A DNA stretch of 64,000 nt from Archegozetes longisetosus (lineage: Eukaryota > Arthropoda > Arachnida > Sarcoptiformes > Trhypochthoniidae), in assembly GCA_018873245.2 (NCBI GenBank), contig JAEMBT020000009.1:16301794-16365793 (forward strand). The letters are read 5' to 3'. The notes under the pieces are model-generated. The model was not told where the DNA came from. It did no database searches and saw only the letters and a program-made list of their open reading frames with translations. Below are positions 22,489-34,400 of the stretch, in pieces. Position 1 is the first letter of the stretch, and each line of letters opens with the position of its first letter. The translations under genes and the position numbers were made by a program.

Positions 22489-23508
22489 ATGGAAGACATA
22501 ACTCAATTAATATCTAACAATCCTAATACTAAAAGAAAGAGAGAAGTGATAAGTAACGAAATTAGAAAAATAATCATAAGCCGGATGAATAGCGGTCTGA
22601 AAGCTAGATTCTGCAATTGAATGGTGTTCAAGCAGACGCTAGAGCATAAAAAACTCAATTCCAATCCCATTTATGATGGCAATGGGATTGGGATGGGATT
22701 AAGATTGAGAATTTTGTCGATTCTATGCTCTAGTAGACCCCTTCATAAGATTTACAAGAGATGTTAAGTGGATAGAAGAATCGAGAAGATTAGATGATGC
22801 GGACAAGGAGAAGGTCTGCAATTGAGTAGATCAGAACTGTTGTCTAACTCTCGTAAATTTTGAGCAAATATGTTTAATTGAATGGCAAATAGTTTTATCT
22901 GAATCTACAATCGGTAGAGATATTAGGAAATTCTACTATTCAAACTCATAACTTCGATACCTGAGAGACTCAATAGTCCTGATGCCATCAAATACAATCA
23001 ATTGATGGTTAAATGTATTTTGGATGAAAATTTAGTTCAAATTTGGTGACGAGCCTCCGCTGGAGGTTTGCCTAGACACTGAAATCTAAACTATCGAATT
23101 GCAACTGCAATGAATAGTGAAGACTATTTTTTGGAAATATAAGGCTAAGCTTACAATTCAGAAGATTATTCCGACTTAGATAAGTTGGTTTATCACTTGA
23201 TTCTCAATAATATCGAAGGCGTGCGCCTAATCACGGATAATGTCAGGCTTCACAAAACAGGTCTTGTAGTAAACCTGATTGAATCGAATGGTCGTAATAC
23301 TATTTTTTACCTCTTTATTGGTCATTTCTGAATCCGATTGAAAGCTTATTTAATCAATAGAAACCTGTGGTCAGAGAAGGGAACTAAGTCTGAAGGCCAA
23401 CTTTACCGGTTGGTTTAGACGACACCCGAGAAGATAACTGCAGATAATTGCTCTAACTATTCAAAAAATTTGCAAAAATATTTATACCAATGTCTTAGTA
23501 CAGAATAG
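22489..23508 (+). pseudogene. Tc1-type (DD34E) transposase pseudogene
   Basis: The pseudogene runs from an ATG at 22,489 to a stop ending at 23,508. Less the inserted foldback this is about 920 bp, the usual ~300 codons of a Tc1 transposase. The N-terminal helix-turn-helix region is readable (TKRKREVISNEIRKIIISR, then MNSGLK) until a stop. The central part is broken. The catalytic core is clear: ITDNVRLHKTGLVVNLIES near 23,240-23,290, then after loss of one T in a T run, FLPLYWSFLNPIESLFNQ. The two catalytic residues, D of TDN and E of NPIE, are separated by 34 residues once the frameshift is allowed for, as in Tc1. The C-terminus (DNCSNYSKNLQKYLYQCLS) also fits. Several stops and frameshifts and the insertion make it nonfunctional. 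Clear TA-flanked terminal inverted repeats were not found. Confidence 0.85.
22638..22734. mobile_element. Foldback insertion inside the Tc1 pseudogene
   Basis: This is a ~97-bp hairpin-forming element. The outer arms are CTAGAGCATA (22,639-22,648) and its exact complement TATGCTCTAG (22,724-22,733). Inner arms built from CAATCCCATT and AATGGGATTG flank a short loop around 22,671-22,680. AGAC stands on both sides (22,634-22,637 and 22,735-22,738), a possible 4-bp target duplication. It interrupts the transposase just after the helix-turn-helix region, so it inserted into, or expanded within, the transposon copy. Confidence 0.65.
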
Positions 23509-23965
23509 TAGTAATTAGCATAATCTCATTTGAACTAAGAGAATAATGATTGTTTTTAAACTTTGTACTAATATGGATAAACTTTTGTCTTGAAAATAGC
23601 AATGCATACATTGAAAAAGTCACTGAATTCAGCTGTACTCTATTTTTAGGTAATTCCGTGACTGATTCGAATTCATCAGTAGAATTACTTTTCTATCAGA
23701 AAAAGTAATGCTCTATTAAAATACTTATTCCTACTTTTATTGAGTCTATAGCTATATATTGCAGAGAAACGGATTCAATGATTCTTTTATTAAGTCAATG
23801 TTATTGACTACATATCGAAATCTTCATTGCGTAAATCTCTCTCTGAATATATCAATCTTTGAGGACGAGTAGAGATAAAGATAATAAAACAGAATAACTC
23901 GGATAAAAAATTCTTTACATTTGCTTCTAATAAGGGATTTATTTTCCTCATTCTTTTCAATGATC

Positions 23966-23970
<5 letters not shown>

Positions 23971-24013
<43 letters not shown>
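23971..24013 (+). repeat. (CT)n microsatellite, 43 bp
   Basis: Uninterrupted CT dinucleotides. Confidence 0.97.
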
Positions 24014-24014
<1 letters not shown>

Positions 24015-24199
24015 ACTGAATAATGAAATTCACAGTAAATAATTGAAAGACCGCGTGATATTGCATTTCGTGGCATACATACACGTTCTTCACATACATT
24101 ATTAACTCTTATAAATGCAGAAAACTTTCTAACTCTCAACTTCTCTTTTATTCAAATCTTTATCGAAAATATTTACTTAAATGGAAGCAGCATTCGAGT

Positions 24200-27100
24200 G
24201 GCACCGATAGCATAGAATGAATTTTAACCCGAGTCTGGGATTTGAGATTTTAGAAATTTCTTAAAAGCTTATTTTTCATAAACTAATAATCGTTCGTAAA
24301 TTCTTATATAAAAAGCTTTGCCTCAAAAGACATTTTATTATTTTGAGTGTCGACTTATGTAATACAGAGCTTAATTCTTAAGTTTGAAAAGTTCGATCTC
24401 AAAACTAATATTAGTATCTACCATAAAACCATTTAAATATATGTCAAATCTATGAAACATATCTGAAGTTAGCTTATCAAACCGTCAAAGTTTATTAATT
24501 ATTTGCCACTTTTTACTAATAACAGTATTTTCTAATTAAAAATAAGCGACTTGTTGAGTATAAGTATGAATTTTTGAACTAATCTCATGCTATTTTAAGA
24601 CTAAATTAGCGACAGTTATCGTGCTTCAGTGGAATTACTTTTAAGCCGTTTGATTTTGAAAGCAGTTATTGAATCCAATTACCAATAAAGCCTATTATAA
24701 CACTTTAATCAAGCGACTGAAAAATTCACTCTAAGGCTGACTTGTTATTTATTATTCAATTAAACCTTATGGATATTATACTGCATTCCATATTTATTGA
24801 TTAGTAGCTATATATGTGTTATTCTACTTAAAAATTATCTCCTGTTTGATGAAACAAACATTTCTGAAGTTTCTGGTTTTTGTTCCTTCACTTATTTATT
24901 GCAGATGAATCTGAAGTATATCAAGCACATCAAGCATTTACTGTCTTTTGCAGACTTTTGAACATTTTTTACATCAAAAGGGCTTAACTCTTATTGAATA
25001 CTTCAATGAGAGAACTCATTAAATTTATGGGATTAGAGCCTCTAATCTCACGGTATCTTATTTACAACTATAATATATTTGGCAATAAAACCTTTAACAA
25101 TAAATTTAATGGTAATCGATTATTCGGTATTTGAATACAATTTAATTTTTTATAAGTACTTTGGTTACCTAAATTTCTCAAAGCTTTACAGAATATGCTT
25201 CATATGTACATTTACTTTAATTAGAAACTGAGAATTGCTAGTAAAGTAACTTATCCTGTAGAACACCTGAATATCTGAGAATCCACTGTATATCAAATCA
25301 AATCAGTTATTAAAGTTCAGCATTTATTCGTAAGAATAGTCAATTATCGCATAATAAGAGATTAAATTTTAAGAGTTACTAAAATAAAAATGCTTGGCGT
25401 CAAAGTATATAAGCTCTCAATTTCTAATTGTAATAATATTATAGATAGAAAAGAAATCTCAACTTAAATTTCTGATATGCTTCAAAGATGAATAATGCAA
25501 ATACAGAGTCATAAACAGATAGTTCCTATAAAATTAAAACATAAAAATTATTTTATTATTAGGGCAAACATATTTACAATGAATTATTGAGCCGTAGATA
25601 CTGGCTTTCGTGTCAAACTGGGTATTGATTGTTGCATCGCGTGCAGACCCGATTTAACTTAGACTTAAACTTAGAATAATAGTGAACACATGCTGACAAG
25701 AATGCTCGTCTGACCCAATTTATTGAATTTATCAAGTTTTATTTTTGGTTTCGTTTACACCAAATGCAACAATTTTACAACTATTTCATCACAATAGATA
25801 TCAGTCAAAGCTAACTATCAAATAAATTCAATTTACTTTTATTTGAGAAAATTATTAACATGAAACTTATCTTAACTCACCCATGAATATGGTATAAAAA
25901 TACTTTTCTCGACCTTTTGTTTCATAGAATTGGAATCGATAACAAATCAAATGTTCATTAGTATATAAGATAAATCTGATCTCTCAGATTCGATCAAGCT
26001 ATACAACTATTTGTATTTTTATTTTCAGAAACCCAGATTAAATTTAAGTTAAATTTAGATCGTTTTTCAGTCTCTTTTCTAGTGAATTGCAACCTTTTAG
26101 ACTGTAGTGAATTTTAATAAAATTGACTTGATTAGCAGACTACTACTATATTGACTATGCTATCAGGCTCCAACTCAAATAGGAGTTTAGAACAAACCTA
26201 AATTTAGACCTAAAATCTCATTTGTGAGTGTAATTTTGTAATTTGCTTTGTCTAGACTAACTATTTCGCAGAATATACTCGTTTGGTTCATCTGATATCT
26301 ACTTTATATTCATATATGTTTACAAGGATTAGTTTGAGTTTGGAAAGCTTTTTACTGCCCATTTCTAGTTAATTTGTGAGATTTCACAAAACTGAAGTTT
26401 TTTGAAATTAAATTTGAAGGTTTATTTACGAAAAGTGTATGCATGACCTTGACATTGAATCTTTTATATATTCTATACAGTTTCTTATGCTGCTAAACAA
26501 ATAAATCTCTCGTAGACTAAAGTATTTGAATTAATCTTTTCAATTATTTTGAGTAAAAACATATTCATCTGAAGATTCAAACGAAATATTTTAGTGAAAA
26601 ATTCGGACATTTTCTTTGAATTTTATTGAAAATTTTACTTAAATGTTGAATATTAATGAAAATGATCTATTTGAAAATTACTAATGTATTCAATTTGTCC
26701 AACTTAGTAAAGTTTAGATATATTCAAATCTTTTTCCCAGATCTTATCCAACTATTCATAAGCATTTAATACCGATGAGAAATTTCAATCTTAACTCGAC
26801 ATGTCTTGATCAAAGTCAAGATCAAACATTTTGTTGGATAGGTAGACATTACAACTTTCGTAATCATTCCAAATCATTGATGAGTATTCTGACTTTAAAC
26901 CCTAAGTTTAAAAGTAAGTCCGAATTTATCAGTAGTTCAAGAACAAGAGAAACTAAAGGTTTTAATAAATCACAGTCGAGTCAGTGGATTACAACATACC
27001 TATTGATTGCTGTCTACTGTATGTGATAGTCTTGTTCTTAGTTTATAGTATTATTCAATAAGATCCTAAAGACAAATATGTTAACAAATAGGGTTTCCTT

Positions 27101-30100
27101 ATTTGAATTACTTCTTTATTTAAAGTTTGGATAATATTCTATTTCTCAAAATACGAATCTTAACAATAATCAAAGAGACGACAGAATAAAGTATGCGTTA
27201 CTCTCACTATAACTCGACTGCTTTTTCAATAGAAAGTTCGAACCATTCGTCACTTTCTGGTTGTTCGGAAAACAAAAAACGAATTTCATTTATTGCATAA
27301 AATAAAGATATCGAATTTCAAATAGACTTCTTCTCAAGCATTAATTGTGACGATACTTCATAGTGTAAATTATCTTCGATCACGATTCAGCCACAATTCA
27401 AGTCTAGGGTCGAAGTTTAAGCTTGTTTTCCGATCAAATTCAGAAACAATTTTTAGAATAAAAGCTCTTCTAAAAAATTAATTTTTCAATAGAATTAGTT
27501 CTGTTTTATGTGATTTGAGTGATTAGACAATCAACTAGAAAATTGATGAGCAATGCTTTACTGTCTATTATTCTTCTTTACACTATCTGCTGATTGGATC
27601 TCATGTTTAGGAATTAGCAATATCTCCATATCTCCTCGAGTGGAATCAGTTCTAACAATTTGTTTGATTCTGAGTCCAGTCCACAGAGAAATGCATTTTA
27701 GGGACACTTCACTATCTCAACAAATAGTTTGGCCGAAAATATTCTGAAATACTATTGGCTTAATATAATCCAAAGATATTCGTTGTTTTGAGCCTATTCC
27801 TGATTGTTTGAATGAGTTGCTGAGCAATAGCTAAGCCCTTATAAGAATATATTCTACAACGTGTACTTAATTGGCTAATTTCTAATCTTTGCTTCTAACT
27901 TGATTGATAACTATATCGTTGTGCGACATATGATTAGACTCTACTTAGTTTGCTTTGCTTGAACTCTAGAATTTTGATCTGGTCTGTGTTGTTGGGACAA
28001 ATAGACCTTCAGGTTCTAATAAAATACTTTGAATATATGTCATGTAAAGTCTATTTACTAATAGACAAGTTATTGATAATAATAAATCAATTTTATAGTT
28101 TCTATTGAGCTTCAAATTTACTCAAATCATATTCATTCAATTTGAATGTCTGTCATAATTTGGTAAAATACCATAAAATAAAGTTATGTTTTGCTTGAAA
28201 TATATGATGCATTTACAAAATTATTGTCTACTGGACAACAAGTGAGACAATACATGAGACAAAGCAAATAAATCTTACAAATGTTTATAAGAGAACTTGG
28301 AAGTAACAAAAGTATATAAATGGCTTTAAACAAAAAAATTGATGCTTGTGTGAAAACTGTAATAAATGTGTCCAGTTTTGAGCCGTTTTATATTAGAAAT
28401 GTTTCTTACATTCGCTACAGACTTAAATGTTTTCTTTCTGATTGAATTTTTTTGCAGCATAAGCTAAACTCAAGAATTGAACATTTTTTCTATAGAATTT
28501 CTACACAATTTTATACTGAGTTTCTTACAGAATTTCGTACACAATTTTATACACAATTTTATAGAATCTGCATTCAGCAAAATAATATAAGTCTGAAAAA
28601 GCTCTTCCGTCGAATTTTGTTTTACTATTATTTTGTTTTACTTTTATTTTCTGAATTTCAGATTAATAATCCTTTAAAGCAAATGCATTGGTTGTTGAAG
28701 CGTAAAATTGACTTTCAGCTCAGTTTTGATTCTCCTATTATTGAAAATCAAGTTTCCAAACAATAGATTGCATTTTTATTTTTAATCTAATTTTAGGTTG
28801 TTTTCAATATGAAAAGTCAGAATTTTCATGCAATCAGTATTTGACTTATAAAGAACTTAATAAATTTAAAGCAGAACTGAAGATAAATCGACATAAAGAA
28901 TTGATATGTTTAGTATGCTTCTTATTGACAGGTTTGCATAGAAACGTACTGAATTTTTGATTTGATAGTCACTATTGAAAGTAATTTTCACCATAACAGA
29001 TATTTAGACATAAATTACTTCAGTTCGTGCCTTCAATTCATCATAAGTAATAATCGAGTGTAAGAAACACATTAAAATATATGATAAAAATATATTGATT
29101 TATAGTAGTTAATGTTGATAATCATGCGGATTTCTCAGACTTTGTTTCGAATTTTATATTCAAATAAGTTCTAAGACATAAATATTAAAATATGATCACT
29201 ATTCCAAATGCTTGTAATATGAAAGTATTGATGCGTTCACGCAAAACAATTGGTTTGTTTTATCACAAAAATCAAATTTAATAGTTTTATGTCACTCCGT
29301 AAGTCTTTAAGATTGAAGCCTATTCATCAAATTCTCAGCTTTTGTATACACTTTTCAAACAGTTGTTTAAATATATGAAAAGAAATTATTTGTATTTTAT
29401 AAAATTTCATTTATCTCTACATCAAAACCACTTTATTTCACTTATTGCTTAGTTTATTAGTTGAGAAATTCATTCGAAGCTAATTTATTAAGTTTGATTT
29501 ATAAAATAAATTTTTATGTGAAATTGTTTATTTCAACCATTATTCTCAACTCACAAGTATTGAAATGATTTGAACTATTCATCCATTATTAAAGCAATTT
29601 TTATTTATCATTTGTGATTGTTTTTTGTCTGTTTCTTATCTTTTGGTGTTATTTAACAACTGATTCTCAGCCTCTCATCGATCTGATTCTCAAATTCTTT
29701 ACACAAGAATAATCTTTAAAATTGAAGTATTGCACATAAATAGTAGTTATTTTTCTAATTTGATTCTGATTTATTTTTAGTTTAGTCTTGGGACAGTTTA
29801 TCACACAATTAAGTGATCCATTAGTCAAACTGAACGACAGAACAAACATTTCGTTGTCTTCGATGTCAACTATTGTTTGAAATTAATGTAAGTATTAAAT
29901 TGTTATATATTTGAGAATAAAATTTGTAAAAATATGATTCTGTATTAGTAACAAAAGTATTTGGTATGTGATTTAGTCCTATACTAATAGAAATATGAAG
30001 TGTTGAATTACAATTTTAAATTTTGAACATTGATGCAAAAATGATTAAGTAAGAGTGAAAACTGCGATTTCTCCTCTTTCAAAGCAAGCTAGATATTTTT

Positions 30101-31050
30101 GAATTAATATCACATATATTAATATTAAATATTCAAATTAGGGATTATATGACTATTGTCTAATTGCGAATCAATTTCATAATTGGCCAGCGTTTGAAAT
30201 TTATTAAACCGAATAAATTATTTTTTATCATCTTATAGAAAGTTATCACTAAGTTCAATGCCTTTGAATTTCTCTTTCAAACACAAATTTACGATATGTT
30301 TCGTTATCTCTTTATAGCGTCATATCAATAGAATTAATGAGTGCAAAGACAATCAATTCTTCTACTTATCCAAAACATTAGTTAGATGACAAAAATCTAA
30401 TTAAATCAAAATTCAGTCAACAATTAAATGAGTTTTCATAGTTGACGTCATATTGCTCATAAAAATGAATGAGTTAAACAAGACTTCTATTACTAAATAT
30501 TTGAAGTGACTATTTCAATGAAATTCTTATTTTCACACTTGATTATCTTGTGCAAATAACGATATTATATGATATTCTTTTATTTTGTATACAATAATAT
30601 TAATAATATTCTTATCTGCTAGATTGATAGACAAAAGATATGTAACAGAAGTAATCATTTGAATCCAGAAAATATGTTTACTTTCAAGCTAAACTAACCT
30701 TATCTAACCTAACCTAACCTGACTTTTACTTCAGTATAGTTAAGTTTTCAAACGATTCATTTCACACTTTAGTGCTACTATTCAGATGAGAAAATATTGA
30801 AAGAAGATACTTATTCAAACATTAGAATCTCCTTAAATATATATTCAAACTCTTTCACTCAACTCACATTCTCAATTGAATTTATTTAACAAATATGTTT
30901 ATGATTTCGTTTGAAAGCTAACTATAATAGAGACGAAAATAAAATTGAAATACCGATTCGGAATGTGCTTAGTGCCAACAATTTGCATATTATTGTTTCT
31001 ATAGCACAACTATTTCCGAACTGTTTTATTGTGTGATCAGTTGAGCTGAT
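24200..31050. other. AT-rich spacer, no gene seen
   Basis: No gene is supported. Open frames at 26,775-27,026, 27,553-27,747 and 28,452-28,766 have no recognisable domain; the last is mainly low-complexity repetition of ACAATTTTATA-like strings. A GC-richer patch at 25,600-25,720 (GCATCGCGTGCAGACCCG) is unexplained. The segment ending at 25,289, read on the minus strand, begins TACAGTGGATTCTCAG and resembles a single pogo-like end without a visible partner. Confidence 0.4.
30694..30721 (-). repeat. Short TTAGG-type stretch
   Basis: CTAACCTTATCTAACCTAAC and following CTAACC words are about five units of the TTAGG type on the minus strand, one of them changed. Confidence 0.7.
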
Positions 31051-31056
31051 ATTCAC

Positions 31057-31477
31057 GTGATCGCTCGTCAATCCCAACCTTTTCGAACCAGAGGACCAGA
31101 AAGGATTAGACTTTCAGGTGATCAGAGTAGAACAGACAGATTATGAATTGATGTAATATTTTAAATTAAACTTTGTTATGACCAAAATAAGATCTAAAAT
31201 TTAGAATTTCATACTTGATGATCCAACGTAATTTATTGAGTTCATTCATAAGTTGGTCTCTTTCTCCTGTTTTTCATATTTATAAATATTGGGACTGAAG
31301 TTTCATCGTATTAATTCAACTCTTGTTTCAGACATATTGAATATTTCTAGTCTTCTTCAAACTTATTTCAGATTTGGAGTAAATTACTAAAAGTAGTTTA
31401 GTTGTTGGTTGTCTTGGGAGTCTAGAAAACCAGTCAATAAGCTGGATCTGGACCGCAGGCCGCAAGTTGGCGATCAC
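31057..31477. mobile_element. hAT-like element relic
   Basis: The right end, read inward on the minus strand, is GTGATCGCCAACTTGCGGCC followed by TGCGGTCCAGATCC. This is the GC-rich end style of a widespread hAT group. The left end starts GTGATCGC at 31,057 and soon reads CCCAACCTTTTCGAACCAGA, also a familiar hAT-end style. The eight terminal bases are complementary. No matching 8-bp duplication is visible outside, and the ~400-bp interior is ordinary AT-rich sequence. It is probably a non-autonomous, decayed copy; the limits are approximate. Confidence 0.45.
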
Positions 31478-31489
31478 AAGCAAAAAATG

Positions 31490-34400
31490 CTAGGAAGAAA
31501 GGATGCACTGATAACTGATATACGAAATGAGATAATAAAAATAATTAGTTGGAAATTATTCGTGGATTGATGTGTAGATGTTATTGCAATAGGTATTGAG
31601 TACAAGTAAAAGTTTGTTCTGACAACAAATACCAATTAAGGGTCTCATAAAATAAATCTGATTTCCCGAATTTTATTTCTACTTTGGGTGATTTCTGCAG
31701 TTTTGTATTTAAAGCATAATGTTTAAGCTGACGAAGTGATTAAGTAAGCGCGAACAACAACGTGTCTTGGACAATCAATTCAAGGCAAGTTAGTTAAAAT
31801 GAATAAAAGTAAGATTTATGTACCAGTAGTCAAAATGGAAAATAGCAAAAATATGAGTATGTATAATAGAAATCTGATTATTTATCTTCAATTTGGTATA
31901 CTATTTGTAAAAATTTATTCACTAATGGAAAGGCTATAAGCAGTTCAAATCCTAACTTAAGCTCAGATATTCTATACATGACCGCTATCGGAGATTATAT
32001 CTATATTAACAGCTCGAGAATTGTCACTAATTTTCACTTCAACTAATTGTTAGAAATTAAAAGAATCAAATCTGAATGAACTAATTTGAATAGAAAGTAA
32101 AACTTTGATGTGAAAATTTATATTCAGCCATATTTTCTTGCGATTCTTGTGCACATTTCTAGTGATCAAGTTTTAGAAAAAGCCATCTTGAATACTTTCA
32201 GTTTACTGAAAAAGTCATTCATAAACCTTTTATTTTGACTTAACACGAATTAATGAAAACAATTTCAACTCAAACCTAAACAAGTATCTGGGTTGAATTA
32301 GTAATAGGCAAACAAACAATAATAGAAAATTGAAGAAATGCCAAATGCATAATTCAGAATTACAGATTACTAATTTTCAATTCACAGCATATACTCAATG
32401 AGTTAATATTTATGTGATTTTAGGACAACTCATGCGTTCAACCAATTTAGTTATCAATTAAAGCGTGAACACATGCTTCTGGTTGGCATAACTGCTATTT
32501 ACGTATTTAATAAAGCATACGATCTTATAGTTAAGTATAACATTCATGTATAGTTATAATTTTAGAAATTCCGTTATTTTTTCTAACTAAACTTATTTCA
32601 AATTTTGATTAAGGGTTAGAACTGATTTATAAACTTAAATACCTGTTATGAATGAACTTGTGCATAATGTTTTTCTTCACTATATTAGGACTAAAATATA
32701 GTTTAGTCTAAAAATGATTATTAATTATACCTAAAAATTATGTTAAGAATCATTGCGCAAAATATATACCGGAAAAGTCAAGTATATGAAAGCTTGACGG
32801 GTCTATTTAAAGTTCATTTATTGATCAGTTTCGTTGAATTTTAGATAAAATAAACATTTGATTTGAAGTTGATTTTGAAATGCAATCAAAACTTGATTTG
32901 TCACTTTATCAATAGCTCTTATTATTATCTGAATAAACTCGAATTATATTGAATTCAACTTTCATGAAAAATAACTGAAATTCTGATTTTAAATCAGAAA
33001 TTTTATAGATATTTTGATTTTTACAATAAAATATTTTGTCGTTTAATAATAACTTGAACTTTTTCAATCAATTCTTCAAAGAAATCTCATATTTAATTCT
33101 TTTTGAATTAGTCAAAAACTATTACGTTAGCAAAAAATACAGAATTCTGAGATATTAAATAGTTCTTAAAATGAATGAAGAGAGTCTCAAATCAAAGTTT
33201 GACGAATTTGAAATCATAATGTATCGATAGATAACTTAATGGTATGTTGGCTGAAGTGTCTCTATGGTGACCAAAACTAGTATCGCTCTTCACATGCTAA
33301 AAATGTTCGTAAATGATGGTAACTGTCAAGGAATCTATTCTTTACTCAAGAGAATGAAAAAAATGAGATAAAAACAGAAGTATAAAAGTCGACAGATATA
33401 AACCTGAATTGTATGAACTCTTTGTATGCAACCCTTACAAAAATCCATTGTCCAGATCAAGTTTAAGTACAGATTTAAAATACTTTATTCCCTGTTAGGG
33501 GATTACTTTGAGTCACATAAAATCATGATATTTTAGATCATATAAAATCCTATTCTTATCTAATGTACAGAATTGACAGAATCGGACAATTGAATATACA
33601 GAATTGGACAATTACCAACGTCATTCACTCTGCTTTATTTAATCGTACATAAATATTTTGTAAGATGATAATTCATATTTTTGCACTTTGTTTTTCATTT
33701 CATGTTTGAACATTGAAACTTAAGTTGCAAATTATTTATTTAGTCTATTGCGCAATCAGTGCATTCATGTTAAAGAGAATACGACCTGTCAAATTTCAAA
33801 AATGTTAAATTTTTATTTAATTATTATGTTTAAAATTACAAATTACGCCTAACATATATAAAATAAGGTTTCAGCTATTCTAGTACGAAAAACAAATAAT
33901 CCAAATTCCGTAATAATATGCATCAACAAGTTTAAGACAGAATTATAAACATTGTATTGTGTTATATTTAGATAGTCAATTCTATGCTTCATTAGCATTG
34001 TCCATAAGAAGGGGAAGGAATCTCAAAAAGATGGAACAGGGAGAAAATTGATAAATAATCTAGTTTATTGAGAAATCGCAAATTTGAACTACTTTCTTTA
34101 AGTTCATATGAAAGAGTTATGAGCTAACGATAAGACTAGATAATATAGGCAATTTTCAAAATCATTAAAACCTCACATTAATGTGGATATCTTCGCAGCC
34201 CATAAAGTCTTAATATATTCTTTGTCGGAAATGCAAAATACTTCTCTGCAGGACAGACAGATGTGACAAAACTATTATCTCGTATTATTGACATATGATA
34301 ATGAAAACTGATAAAAGACAAGAAAATGTTTCATTTTAGTTGGAGCTCATTGGAATACACACAATGGATGCGCCCATCAATGAGGATTAAAATTTCCGTA

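Noticed and set aside
23957-24139. 60-codon minus frame with an ER dipeptide run
   Set aside because: Produced by the CT microsatellite; no protein-like sequence around it.
25240-25289. TACAGTGGATTCTCAG (minus) considered as a pogo-like element
   Set aside because: Only one end visible; no inverted partner within several hundred bases.
28452-28766. 104-codon plus frame
   Set aside because: Made of repeated ACAATTTTATA-like strings and AT-driven F/I/Y/Q residues; no domain or start context.
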